Of a DNA stretch of 64,000 nucleotides, positions 9,300-21,112 are shown piece after piece. Numbering within the stretch: position 1 is the first letter of the stretch; the number at the start of each line of letters is the position of its first letter. The notes under the pieces are model-generated. The model made no database searches. It saw only the letters and a program-made list of their open reading frames with translations, and was not told the origin of the DNA. The stretch spans positions 22,858,007 through 22,922,006 of the forward strand of contig NC_083637.1 in assembly GCF_963576545.1 (NCBI RefSeq), read 5' to 3'. This DNA is from Limanda limanda. Taxonomy: Eukaryota > Chordata > Actinopteri > Pleuronectiformes > Pleuronectidae. Made by a program: the position numbers and the translations under genes.

Positions 9300-12183
9300 C
9301 ACAACAAGATAGACAGTGAAAAAAAGATCTGTTGAATATGTCACGTACCTAAATATTCACCTGTACCTCTTTCAAAGTAAAATCATTTAAGCGTTGTGTT
9401 GCCTGAATCCATTTCTTTGTTTGAACAGGGATTCGATTATTTGATTATTGACCAAATGCTTCTTAAAGGGATAGTTCAAGCAAAATTCACTAATTATCTA
9501 CTCACCACTATGTTGGGTGTTTGAGTCCAAAAAACACTTTGGGAGTTTCAGGGGTAAACAGATTTGCAGCCAAATCCAATCCAATTTTAAGGACTGGGGA
9601 ACCCTTCTTTAAACGTAAACAACAACATCTGGTCTGGTGGTCCCGAGGCCATTTACACCATATTTTAGGGCTAAATGTCCGCTATGATCCACACACAAAT
9701 GCCCCTCCGTATAATACTGAGTAGATGATGAGTGAATTAAACATTTTGAGGGAACTTTCCCTTCTTCTGTCAAAACAAAGAGTAGATTAGATGTGATATG
9801 ACATATCAAAGTTATATAATGTCTGGCAATCTTCAAAGGCAAACCCTATGTAACACACTATGTTGTGTGTCTGCCACACAACCAGTGTGAACAAAAACAC
9901 GTGAGACACAGCAGATCAGCGACAGCCTTCACATGCTGCAAACACACCCGGTGCGGCGCAGGCAGTTCGAGGTTTAGTTGAAGTCCAGAAAGTCTATCAT
10001 ATCTCATTTTTTTCTTCGGGGTTTAGGCCTCCCTGGACCTTTCAGCCTTTGGCACCCAAAGTCCCTTTAAATGCTTCTAAATGCATGAAGTGATATTACC
10101 CCTGCAAATGAAAAACTGTGCTGATAACCCTTGTGAATAATGTCCACACTAACCTCTGGTCTTCTGCAGGGTGTGTAACCATGCAGCGTGGTCTAAGTTC
10201 ACACAGGACAACCTGAGCACAGCCTTGCAGGAGGAGCAGGCCTCGAGCAGCCTCAGGTCAGAGAGCAGAGTGTGTGTTCGGACTGTTGTTGAGCCTCCAC
10301 ACGGACTCAGAGTGACACTGTGGCACATTCATGAATCTTTCCAGGAGCTGTTTTTACAGTGGATAGAAATAGTCCGCACACCCCTGTTAAAATGCCAAGT
10401 TGTTGTGATGTAAATATTAAAATGTTTTAGGGGGTAAAAATAAAAACCTCAAAATAACTTAGTTGTACAAATATGCACACCCTTAAAATAATACTTTGTT
10501 GAAGCACCTTTTGAGTTCATGACAGCAATCAGTCTTGTTGGGTAGGAGTCCATCAACACATCTTTACTTGGCAATATTTGCCGATTCTTCTTTGCAAATC
10601 TGTCAGATTGCCTGGGTATCTCCTGTGCATGGTCCTCCTCATGCAGTTCAAACCCACAGATTTTCAATTGGATTCAGGTCTGGGCTCTGGCTGGGCCATT
10701 CCAAAACTTGAATCTTCTCCTAGTGAAGCCATTATTTTGCTGATTGGGAGTTATACTTTGAGTAGTTGTTGTGCTGAAAGATGAAAATCCTCCTCATCAT
10801 CAGCTTTTTAGGTTTTTTGTCAAAATTGGGCCATTTCCTCGGGCGTGGCCTGGCTGCTGACCCAGTGCCCACCGCTGCTGTATGTTTGTCCAAATCTTTG
10901 ACCACTTGCTTGTTTTGGGCTACAATTGCAGGAATTTATTTCAATTTTATTTTTAATGTATTGCCCTCAGTCTTCTTCTTGTCTTTTCATCAATTTTGGA
11001 GAGACGTCCAGTTCTTGGTAATGTCCGAGGTTTTGTCCACTTGTTGATGACTGTCTTCACAGTGTTCCATGGTATATCCATCCTTCTCCTGACTGAGACC
11101 TTTCCACAATGCGATGCTTTATACTTTGTAAGCTCGTTGCAGACCGTGGCTTTTGCTGGAAGATGCGACTGAGTTCATGTCAGGACTCAAACTACTGAAC
11201 TTTATTTAGGGTTAACCAATGTCACTTTAATTTATGGCAGGTGTGTGATTGGTTAATTCTGAACACATCCACACTCTCAATTATAAGAGGGACTGCACAC
11301 TTATGAAACCACATTGTTATAGTTTTTAATTTTGTATCCCCTTAAAGATTTCAGTTGAAGATTTCATTCTATTGTACAGATGATGGGTCACATTAACGGT
11401 GGGACAAGTTTCGTGATGATTTATCTTGGTCATATTTGTTTACTTCACAACAACCTGGCCTTTTAACAGGGGTGTGACGTCTTATATCCCGTGTGTGCAT
11501 CTCAGAAAGCTGGTGGAGCGAGTGCTGCTGGACACCACTGAGGACCTGAGGGTCCAGTGCTCCACTGTGGACCGAGCCTTCAGCCAGCGCTGTGTGGAGC
11601 TGAATGAGGCCAAGACCCAGCTGGAGAGGAAGCTCGCAGAGGTAGACACAGACACACAGAGCGATTGATTGGTGGATTGATGGATTATCTGTTGTATGAT
11701 GGTGTGTGTCTGTGCAGGTCCTGGAGCAGATCGGGGCTCAAGAGAGGAACATCGTTGCTCTACAACAGGCCATCCACAACAAAGAGGCTCCGCTGAGAGT
11801 TGCTCAGTCCAGACTCTACGTCCGCTCCCTCAGACCCCACATGGAGCTCTGCAGGGACGAACCTCAGCTCAGGTACACACACGCACACACACATTTACAC
11901 ACCTACAAATCATACTGAATGTTTCTCCCTTTGTTTCTCTATCTCCTCATTCGCCGCCTGTGTCTGTAGTTTGGAGGGGGAGGCAAGGCAGATTGATGCC
12001 ACTGTGGCGTCTCTGCACCAGCAGCTGAGCGAGGCCAGAGGCTCCCTGTCCCAGCTGGAGGAGTCTCGCATGGCCCTCGAGAAGGACGTGAACTGTAAGA
12101 CCCACTCGCTGTTCATCGAGAGGGACAAGTGCATGACTCAGCGTAAACGATACCCAACGGTCTCCACACTGTCAGGATACTGA
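8068..12183 (+). CDS. tekt4: Tektin-4
   Basis: Seven coding exons: 8068-8589, 8889-8959, 9060-9203, 10170-10256, 11506-11641, 11718-11872 and 11970-12183. All have GT/AG junctions and consistent phase, giving 442 aa, the usual tektin-4 length. Tektins are coiled-coil filament proteins of axonemal doublet microtubules in cilia and sperm flagella. The protein reads with TAGYRSAKYTPGEWFSN near the N terminus, RLLGERLQDLHHWRSELQR, ALDATETPYVISTDNL, LDWSDKYEAYNLDDHC, the tektin signature as RPHMELCRD (normally RPNVELCRD), and a C-terminal SLFIERDKCMTQRKRYP. Similarity to tektin-4 runs along the whole length, so it is preferred over other tektins. The start is the first ATG of the open exon, with MSSELLVSRP. 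Intron 3 begins directly with a long (TG)n tract; intron 4 contains a Tc1-like element. A polyadenylation signal AATAAA lies at 12367-12372. Confidence 0.95.
9206..9298. repeat. (TG)n microsatellite in tekt4 intron 3
   Basis: A long, nearly pure TG dinucleotide run starts immediately after the exon 3 donor site (GT at 9204-9205). Confidence 0.97.
9466..9761 (+). repeat. Non-autonomous DNA-transposon-like repeat in tekt4 intron 3
   Basis: The element starts with 'aagggatagttcaagcaaa' and ends with 'gagggaactttccctt', which are imperfect inverted ends. It has no coding capacity. The inside includes 'ttgggtgtttgagtccaaaa'. A reverse fragment of the same family occurs at 1180-1330. It resembles a common MITE-like repeat of fish genomes; the superfamily is not assigned. 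Confidence 0.7.
10370..11486 (-). mobile_element. Degenerate Tc1-like transposon in tekt4 intron 4
   Basis: Inverted ends match closely: the left end 'cacacccctgttaaaatgcc' (from 10378) and the reverse complement of the right end (11435-11475) agree over about 38 bp with a few mismatches. TA dinucleotides flank both ends. On the minus strand the decayed transposase shows a PRTGRLSKIDEKTRRRLR-like segment (around 10980-11020), FQHNNYSKYNSQSAK in place of the second catalytic aspartate region, and LEWPSQSPDLNPIENLW holding the third DDE/D region (around 10660-10710). Large internal deletions, frame changes and stops mean it is not functional. The right end lies about 20 bp upstream of tekt4 exon 5. 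Confidence 0.9.
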
Positions 12184-13359
12184 AGACGACGACCACTCAG
12201 TTTTAGCTGAAAATGTACAACATGTTTTTCTGTCGTGTTTTTTTGTTGTGCTTTGTTGTTAGCATCAACGTGATATTATTTGCTTTAAAAAAATGGAAAT
12301 TTAATAGTATTGCACATATTTGATTATATTTTTGGTTTAGGGTTTCCCATTTTCAGAAATATCCTAAATAAAATTGCTCCATTACCTCATATGCATCCAT
12401 CAGTGTAATGCAGAAAATAAAACTCACTATGTTATTCTATGGTTTTTTTATTCATTCACATTCACAAAAGTATCATATACATTGCTCATCAACAGTTAGT
12501 CATGAATGTAACAGTGTAAAAGTGATGAATATCCTCAGTGAGTTGGAGCGTTGCACCACAGTTGTACCAGAATATGTTGGTTCTCTGATTGTAGCAATAA
12601 AACAGGATCCTTTTGACCATAACTCTGTGACCCCAAAACATTAAGGTTGACCAGGCTCATGTGTCTCAGTTGATTCTCAGTGAGGCGTTTGGTATAAAGA
12701 CTCAGTCGCAAAGAGCCTTTTCTTTCTTTATAGGTTTGAAATTATACAAATAAACAATACGTATACAAGCAAGTTTAGTTAGTGTATTTTGAGGATGAGT
12801 GATAACATATGTGTAATTAAGAAACTATAGGTCATGCATGTGCATCTATCAGCGAAACTGCTGTCGGTCAGTTGGTCCAATTGTCCATGACCTTGGTAAA
12901 AATGTCTGTCATTTGATAGGAATCATCTTATCAGGTAAAATCCTCAAACTCTAGAGGACCTGGGCAAGGGAGATATATATATACACATATATATAAATCA
13001 TACTAAATTTTAATTTTCAATACACAATAGGAAATAGTTCCCCCCCCTCAATTTATTTTCTTTCATTTATATTTATGTTGTATATCCTTTTTAACATAAT
13101 AATATCATAATGTATTTTATTATACATTGTGTTTTTTTGGGAGTAATCCACAGATCACTTGAGCTGTTTATTTTCAGTGTTGAGCAACATATTTGAAAAT
13201 AGTCTTTATATAAAAGTTTGTAAATAAAGTTGTTTAAAAAAAGGGAGGGTCACGAGCACGAGCTGGGCTGGTGGCGGCTGGAGGTATCCGCTGATTGGTC
13301 CACACGGAGCCGACCTGCACCAGCGTCTTAATTACTTCTCTCATCGATAATACAACAAC
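12184..13359. other. tekt4 3' UTR and tekt4-dnd1 intergenic region
   Basis: The 3' flank of tekt4 with AATAAA at 12367-12372 is followed by AT-rich sequence with a short TA repeat near 12973-12995. Just before dnd1, 13250-13330 is GC-richer and contains a CCAAT-type 'gattggtcc' that may belong to the dnd1 promoter. No other gene was seen. Confidence 0.55.
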
Positions 13360-16300
13360 ATGGGCTCCAAGTCGGTGAGTTCATATTTGATACTTTTACT
13401 TCAGTAAACTTTTGAATTCCAGACGCTATCTGTTCACAGAGAACTTTGACGTGTCTGTATTGGTCCCTGTACTGGTTCCTCCACTGAGGAGGTTGTGGGT
13501 TCACTGTCCGGCTGCACAGGACGGACACACACCTGGGACCGGGAGGCACATCAGAGGATTTCCACCATCGCATGGTGTTTGTTCTCAACACGTTTAAATA
13601 ACAACGAACAATTCTTGAGAGTAACTTTGACAAGTTATGGCTTTAAGTAACAATTTTATTCTTTTAAGTTTAGATACAATACTTGCCAGTTGTTAACAAT
13701 TTGCACATCTTAAATAGAAACACTTTTACCTGTGTATGATACGTTTGATTTTAGGTGACGTTTTACTCTCTTAAGTTTAGTTTTCTGATATATTACACAC
13801 AAGTCGACAACCTTGTACATGGCCTCCATGATTTCTCCATTGCTCATTCTTACCCTCAATGCCCCGTATGTGTGTTTGAAGCTTCTCGATGTAAACGTTT
13901 CTAGATGTCTATCTATCTATCTACATTTTATATTTTGTCACATATCTATGTACAACATTTATAAGAGGTTAATTGAACACTTAGAACGTGGATAGTAATC
14001 AGCTACGTTTTAACAAAGTTAAACAAAAGTTACTTTGGAGAAAGAAAAAAAAACGTTTTACCTAATGTCACTGCACGTGATTGGCTGCTCTCTCTCTTAA
14101 AGGGGAACCCCACCAGGTGTGTGTGTGTGGGGGGGGGGGGGGGGGGGACTGGGACTGGCTGGAGCCTTTTGTGCCTCAGATTAATGTCCTCAGGTGATTT
14201 CAATTGAATCAGCATCAGCTTGCACGGAAGCCTCCAAGTCTGAAATATGAACCTAATCTGGAGTTAAAATGAAGTGAGTTTATCAAACCTCTGTGGCCTG
14301 TTAACGCTGTCACTTTGCATTTGATAATCAAGCATTTATTCAAACGTGGAGGGAAAAGTTTATATTCTAATTGTAATGACCTGTGAGATTTGGAAATATG
14401 CAGTCTAAGAGCGTGTCTCCTGATCCAGCAGAGGGCGAGCGGTGTGTGTGGCGATGCTCTTAGACAACCCAAGGGCCCAACTGGTGGTTGAGTTGCATTG
14501 TGGGTACTTAGGTACCACATTCAACCTATATAGGAACTTGTAGATTGATTAACACATGTTTTCTGGGTTTTCTGCATCGATTTAATCCTGTTTCTGTCTG
14601 TCCATGTTAATTTTACAATATTAAGTCTAAGAATGATGCTAAATCCATGGAGTGCTTGCTTAAATGCCAAAGACTGTTGAAAAAACCCTTTTTAACCCTT
14701 TCACTGTAATAGAGTGTGTGGTAGTTTTACTACAGAAAATGAACAAGTGTCCTGATTATGAGGATTTTCTGCTTTAGGTTCTTGTCCTCATCAAATACAG
14801 TGGTGTAAATCTGCTGTAGAAGTTATAGGTGGAATGTTTTCCTGAAAATGATACAAGGCAATGATCTATTATAGATCATAAACCAGTGAGAGTAAGTAAG
14901 TCAGAAAATTTAATCAGTTTTCAGCCCCTGAAAATCTGAAAAAAGCCTTTTCACATCCCAATAAACATGCTATATTTTACTTAACCTGGGCGATTAGGTT
15001 CATTAACTTTTGCTCATTTGTTACTTTACACTTGCCAGTTATACATGCTTTGAGTAAGTGGATTAAAACAGTGTCACAACAACCAATGATTTTATTCAAA
15101 TGATCTGTCTTGTAAGTTGCAAAGGAACTGTCACTGTGTAATTGTTCCCACTTTGTTTTTCCTGTCAGGTGCTGAACCTTGAGCGGGTGCAGGCCCTGGA
15201 AACCTGGTTGGGAACCACCAATATAAAACTGACTCAAGTAAATGGCCAGAGGAAGTACGGGGGACCACCTGAGGGTAAGAGAGACCGCAGCTCACACTAG
15301 TGCTGTTCCTCCAACTGACAGTCCAGTTAAAATGATGTGTTATGGTCTCAATGCCTCAATACTCACTTAATTAAAAGGAAACTGTTATTTATTAGTTATT
15401 ATCCTTTTATATTGTAAGATTTTTTTAACATTTCTTTTTTATTTCTCTGAGAATAATTTCTGAATCTTGATATAACAAAAATTGGGGCATGTTTACAGGA
15501 CTGATATTTAATTAATCAAAATTTGTATGCCCCTCAGATATCCAGATCTAATCGATTTTAATTTGGGTTTCATAAGGGGACTGTTAGGCCTTGGGGCTCG
15601 TGCTCTACTCAGATCCAATCTAGTTGTTGATGTTTTCTATAACAAGAGTAAAAAAAGATAAGGTAACTCCAGATTTATCCTTTAATGAAGATTTAAGCCA
15701 ACAAAGTAACAACTTGAGCTGATGAGATCACGTGACAGATCACTTCTCTCTCCTGTTTGTTCTGGTGACAGTGTGGAATGGTCCCACTCCAGAAGGCCGC
15801 TGCGAGGTCTTCATCAGCCAGATCCCACTGGACACCTACGAGGACCTGCTGATCCCCCTGTTCAGCTCCGTGGGTCCACTCTGGGAGTTCAGGCTCATGA
15901 TGAACTTCAGCGGACAAAACCGCGGCTTCGCGTATGCCAAATACGGCTCACCAAGTGAAGTCGCTGATGCGATCCGCCTGCTGCACGGCCACGTGCTGGA
16001 GCCTGGCTCCCCCCTCAGTGTTCGTCGCAGCACAGAGAAGAGACAACTCTGTATTGACAACCTGCCGGTCACCACCAGAGTGGAGGACCTGCTGCAGGTA
16101 CAACAGCAATATAGCTTGTCTTAGTGATTGCATGATGGGAACTTAGACTCAGCGACCAGTTTATAATCATCATTACCAACAGGACAGGAGCTAAGTTTCT
16201 CTGCAAACCAACACACACTATCCAAGTTAAAACATTTTAATGTGGCAGCTTGAGCCTGCCCTGGCTGCTTGACTGAGATTCAATTGGAGCAAACTACAGA

Positions 16301-18426
16301 TAGGGAAGTGAGCAGAAGGAAAATAAATGAGAACTCGTCTGTCCCAAGACCATTCCCCAGATCTTGCTGCTGGCTCACTTGACAGGCGGACTAGACAGAA
16401 AAAGTAAACCCAAAACAAAGAAGAGCAACTAATTGGCCACTAATGCTCTGCAGGGAAACAAATTTTGATACGCTTTATTTAACTATTACTAAAAATGCTC
16501 TAATTCAACTCTAAACATGACATGACTGAACTCTACCTGGTAAGTCCCACATGATATGATATCATATGATAAGTGATGTGAAATCATTGAATGGAGTCAT
16601 ATAACATCGTAATACTTTAAATATGGCAACCTATAAGATGAGTGAAATGATCTACAGCTTATTTAGACTAACCAATCATTTGTCATCATGTGATAAATGA
16701 CATCATTATGAAATGGCTTTTTTTCGCAACTTAACAAAGTTATCATTGGCTGACGGGGTATACACACAGTGAATACATCCCCCCTCTGATACTATCACTC
16801 TCTGTGTTTGCAGGTACTGCGTGTGCTCACCAATGGGGTGGAGAGAGTGTGTCTGATGACTCAAGCTGGTGTAGAGGGGGTGTCAGCGAAAGTGACCTTC
16901 TCATCTCACCACGCTGCTTCTATGGCTAAGAAGTTGCTGGTGGAAGGTTGGTGCTGGACTGATGCCTGTGATCAGTGAATTGCTGTTAATATGGTTCCCG
17001 TATAGCGTCATCCTCTTCAATACTCTTTGAATTTTTTTTACATTATTACGCCTTAGCTCTGAAACAGCCAGAGGAACTATGAAGGTACTATGTTTTCAGC
17101 ATGTCTGTCCCAAGCATGTCTGTCCGTTCATCCGTAATTTTTTAAAATGTGGTACAAATGTTCAGTTTGACTCAAGGGTGAACGGTGACCTCATGTTCTA
17201 ATGAACATGATAATTCAGGAACACTCCTTAGATCTAGCACAAACATTCACCTGGACTCAATTATCACCTGATTAGAATTCAGAGGTCATTGGTTGGTGGG
17301 TGACACACAAACACACACACTCACGGATTTCCAGTTTTATTAAAGCAACATATTCGCAATTATCAAAAAGATGTGTAGTAATTGTTGAGCACAACACTGG
17401 ACATCTTGAATCACTGAAGAAATCTGACTTGCAGCCGGTCAGTGAGGATGGATCCAGGCAAGAGAATGGCCCTCACAAAATGCATAGCTCTGCCAAGGCC
17501 TAAACTACATTTAAATTGACTAGATCCAAACTGATATTTATCAGTCTCCAAAAAGTGCTGTTTTTTCCCCATAAAGATTCATGGACTATTCTGAGAATAG
17601 GGAAATGCTGAAAAACACCTAATCTTCCAATGTTTAAAAAAGTGAAAAGTAGTTATTTCCTGTAACATAACACATCCTTCCACCGAGTTTGAAAGTAATC
17701 CATCCTGTAGTTTCTGCGTAATCCTGCTAACAGATAAACAAACGCTGATGAACTTGGTTGTACCTCCTTGGCAAATACATAGACTTCTGACAAATGAGAG
17801 CAAATTAATGATTGGAATGAATATGAACGCAATCCTGGACTACATCACAGACTTAACATTGACTCAACGTTGTTAAATGACATTACTGATGGTCCAGAAT
17901 GAACCCTTTCAAAACAGGCCACAGATATATACTGTACTGTTATCTGTTAATGTCGTGGCACTTCTGTGTACTGCTGTGATCCTCATTGCTGTATTTCTTC
18001 ATTTTTCTTCATCCAGCATTCAAGAAGCGGTTTTCACTGTCCATCTCAGTCAAGTGGGAGATAGCGGTGAAGCCGAGCCCGGACAACCCTATCACTCCAA
18101 AGAAACCTTCAAACAGCTCCACCCTGAAGATCCCCCCAGTGAAGCTGCCATGCCGCTTCCTAAATTCTCCACGGCCCTGCTTTGTCCTTCCTCCTCGCTT
18201 GGCCCACCACCATCCATCCGTCCCCCCAGGTTTCTGCAGCAGGGCAGTGGGAGGACCGACTCCCTTGCTGCACCCTCACCTTTCCTACTCTTCCATTCTC
18301 CACTCCCAGCGGCAGCTCGGGTCTGCAGCCTCCCCAATGATGCGCCTGCATAAGGAGTTCGAGGCGAATGTGGCTCGCCAGCCGCTCTTAACTCGGCCTC
18401 CCTCTATGATGACAGGATTACTGTGA
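13360..18426 (+). CDS. dnd1: Dead end (dnd1), germ-cell RNA-binding protein
   Basis: Five coding exons: 13360-13374, 15169-15274, 15772-16097, 16814-16946 and 18017-18426. All junctions are GT/AG and phases agree, giving 329 aa. Dead end protects germ-plasm mRNAs from microRNA-mediated repression and is needed for primordial germ cells in fish. The family signature is clear: [14 protein letters not shown] before the first RRM, then [41 protein letters not shown] (RNP1 region), [14 protein letters not shown] entering RRM2, [22 protein letters not shown], and a proline/serine-rich tail. The first exon has only five codons (MGSKS), so the start is plausible rather than proven. Dead end proteins usually continue into a C-terminal dsRNA-binding-like domain. 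Here translation stops at MMTGLL and no such domain is evident, so this copy is shorter than typical. A polyadenylation signal AATAAA lies at 18631-18636. Confidence 0.92.
14129..14147. repeat. Poly-G tract in dnd1 intron 1
   Basis: A pure G run follows a short (TG) stretch at 14117-14129. Such a tract can be miscounted during sequencing, so its exact length is uncertain. Confidence 0.9.
15440..15605 (+). repeat. Fragment of dispersed fish repeat in dnd1 intron 2
   Basis: Contains modules such as 'tttctctgagaataattt', 'ggggcatgtttacaggactg', 'ggggactgttaggccttgg' and 'gtgctctac', which I recognise as the right part of a widespread teleost repeat. The left part of the same family is seen at 27195-27370 and inverted at 17690-17795. 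Confidence 0.55.
17095..17795. repeat. Dispersed-repeat cluster in dnd1 intron 4
   Basis: 17095-17290 has the 'tctgtccgttcatccgtaa', 'caaacattcacctggactca' and 'gattagaattcagaggtca' modules of a common fish repeat. 17690-17795 is an inverted left end of another one ('tttctgcgtaatcctgctaa', 'gtacctccttggcaaa'). No coding sequence was seen. Confidence 0.55.
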
Positions 18427-19059
18427 AATGGAAAACGCTGATGTTCTGAGCAAAGTTCTGCAGCAGTGTGAATTTCTGGAGGTTTGCTCTGGGGGTCGAC
18501 ATGTGTTTCATGTCTGTTCAGGTCTGACTGAGTTGTGTCCATTTTGACAGAAATTGTAGAAGTCAGATATTTAATGTTTTGCTACATGAGTAAATCTCTA
18601 CCATCTGTGTTTTGTTGTGACATGTTCTAAAATAAAGATTCCCAAAAGAGACGTTAACTGTTTTGTCTGTTATTACAACATTTGTAAATTGCGTTCAAGT
18701 CAGATAGGTTGCACCAGAATGGAACTTTGAACAGAGATTAAATTCACACTTTTATATCTTTCAGACCTGCACCTCCTCACAGACTAAAAGAAAGTGCATC
18801 TCTGTGTGTCCTCGGTCACGAAGTTGATGGCTGTGACGTTTGCTGACAACAAGCTTGGCAGGGTTGATCTTGCTCATACACAAGTTATACTGTACTTAGA
18901 CACAATGGTAAACAAGAATTTTAATATAATAAACAATATACATCCATCCTCAATGAAATTAGCTTATAAAGACAAACTAAATACCAAGTTAAATATTGTC
19001 AAATCTACAAAACTGGTAGTGGATATTCAACATTTGTTCTAAACATATTTCTCCCGCAG

Positions 19060-20268
19060 CGTGGTTTCCAGGAGTCTGGGGCCAAGGGCTCGGAGGAGGC
19101 ACTAGGGATGATGAACAGAGTACCACTCCCCTCAGATGCCATGTCTCACCTGCTGCCACATTGTACCAGATGAACCTCACGCCACCTTCAGTAAGTCTGA
19201 ACCATAATAACTTTGTTGTTCCACTAAGTAGAAAGCAGTAAACACAGTTCAAAAGTGTTTACTGTTCATGTGTGGACATTCAGACAGACAGACTACTCTT
19301 CATGCATTTACTTTTATGTGAGAAGTTGGGAAACACCAAATATCATCAATACACAAAGTGAACTATCAAATGAGGATTATATTAAGAACTATTATACAGT
19401 GTCAGTAGAGGTTACTTCTCATTATATAACTGTTAAATATAAAGGAACATTTTAAACTTTCGTTCAAATTATGAAAACGTGAAAATAATGTTTCACTCTT
19501 TAGACTCATGCAAATACTTTACAACCTCGTTGATTGGGAAAAACGTATTTTGGGTTCAAAATGATTAACTTGTAAAGAGTTAAATAATCATCATCATATA
19601 GGGCAGAATAAAAACAGACTGTGAAATAGACTAAAATGAAGTGAGAGAGAGATTTACTCCACTAGAGTGAGCTCTTGAGCCTCAGTATCTCCTCACCAGT
19701 GACATGTCCTTACACATGCGCAGGGGGTAGAGTGGCCACTAACCAGAAGTTCGATGGTTCGATCCCCAGCTCCTTCAGTCCTTCAAAGTGTCCTTGAACT
19801 GAACCCCAATTTGTCCCTGACAGCAGTGCTGACAGTGTATGAATGGTGTGTGAAAGTAACCGTGTTGCATTTAGAAATGCTGTATAAGTGTTTGTGTGAT
19901 CTGTTAAGGGGACTTGGGCTGGTAAGCACTTTGAGGGATCGAAAAGAAACTCTGCTGAAGTGCACTCAAGTTTACAAAAACATATATCAGAGAAAGTGGT
20001 GTCTTCAAAGCAGGGTTAGGGGGTAAATCAGATGAATAACCAAATATAATCAAAAACAGCAATTTTGAAGGCAAATTACATAAATCACTGTATAGAAATC
20101 ATGTATTTCTTGTTAAATTAAGTTCATCTCAACAAGCGTTAAAACATTACAAACTAATTAAGGACTTATATCTGTGTTTGCTCATTATAATACGTAGCCA
20201 CCATACATCTCTATTCTTAGACAGAGCTTCCTTCGAGTGAGGAGGTGCCACGACTGAGGATGTTATGA
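19060..20268 (+). other. Unassigned candidate exon pair downstream of dnd1
   Basis: 19060-19190 is bounded by a good acceptor (ctcccgcag) and a good donor (gtaagt). In phase 1 it is open throughout, with 43 codons beginning WFPGVWGQGLGG and ending LYQMNLTPPS. 20221-20268 follows an acceptor (ctattcttag) and continues in the matching phase as TELPSSEEVPRLRML and a stop. The entry phase equals that of the dnd1 exon 4 donor, so this could be an alternative dnd1 3' end. It could equally be the end of an unknown gene or chance. No protein family was recognised. Confidence 0.25.
19725..19960 (+). repeat. SINE-like, tRNA-derived repeat
   Basis: 'gggtagagtggccactaacc' followed by 'ggttcgatccc' (near 19754-19766) resembles pol III A and B boxes of a tRNA-related SINE head. 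The body carries 'gtatgaatggtgtgtgaaag' and the tail 'gtaagcactttgag'. The tRNA structure is not complete, so it is a SINE relic and not a tRNA gene. Confidence 0.55.
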
Positions 20269-20392
20269 AAACGAAAATTCAGGCGAAGAGACAGAGAGTT
20301 CAGACGGGCAGCTCCGTTCTCACTGCACATAGTATTTATTTCATGACACCACTGACTGTGGGCATGGGATGACGCCAGGGCTGCTTGTGTAA

Positions 20393-20393
<1 letters not shown>

Positions 20394-20471
<78 letters not shown>

Positions 20472-20494
20472 TGTGTGTCTGTGTGTCTGTGTCT
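20394..20494. repeat. (TG)n microsatellite with TC interruptions
   Basis: An imperfect TG dinucleotide array interrupted by single T and C changes near its ends. Confidence 0.95.
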
Positions 20495-21039
20495 GGGCAC
20501 GACTGACAGACTGACAATAAAATGAATATTCATTGACTTAAGTGTGTGTGTGTGTGTGAGTGTGTGCATGTGTGTGAAAAACAACTGATATCCCTATGAC
20601 ATCATGATCTTAAGTTGAACTCACGTGTCCCATGTGTCCACCATGTGACCTGCAGCCTCCAAGAAAACAGGTTGGTTTGGTTTGAAAATCCGTTAAGTTG
20701 ATAAAACAAGCGTTCACAGGTCCGCGTTGCTGCACTTATTATCACACAATCATCACAATGTTGATATTCTAATCTGTCATCTGAGGAACCAACAAAACTG
20801 TATATTTTGCTTTGTAATTTCTTTGTGTTTTAATGGATTTCCGTGGTCAGTCTGCCTTCTCCAGATTTTGTTTGATGGGTGATGTAAAGCAGTGAGATGA
20901 AAAGGGTGAAAATAAAAGCTACTTAATTTAATGGATTAAAAGAAAATGGGAGGGATGGATGAAGCAGCAGATGTGAGGGAGTGACAGAAAAAGACAGAGG
21001 GAGGGAAAAGAGGAGAATAGAGAGAGAGCAGGACCAAAC

Positions 21040-21112
21040 TCGCTGCCTTCTTTCCCCCAAGTGCTCTCTCCCTCCTTTCTCTCAGTGACTCCAAGCTGAG
21101 ACCAACAGATAG
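21040..21112 (+). promoter_or_regulatory. Probable noncoding 5' exon of loxl4 (donor at 21113)
   Basis: A GA/CT-rich stretch ends in 'gaccaacagatag' followed by a strong donor, gtgagttc, at 21113. The first coding exon of loxl4 has its own acceptor (tttctccag) one base before the ATG at 22087, which requires an upstream noncoding exon. This donor is the best candidate seen. The 5' limit and the promoter are not defined. Confidence 0.45.

Noticed and set aside
10449..11047. Open frames in tekt4 intron 4 considered as host genes
   Set aside because: They lie inside the Tc1-like element. The minus-strand frame is the decayed end of its transposase; the plus-strand frames are its complement.
19740..19770. 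Possible tRNA gene (box B-like GGTTCGATCCC)
   Set aside because: The arms do not form a full cloverleaf and the flank is SINE-like, so it is a tRNA-derived repeat and not a tRNA gene.
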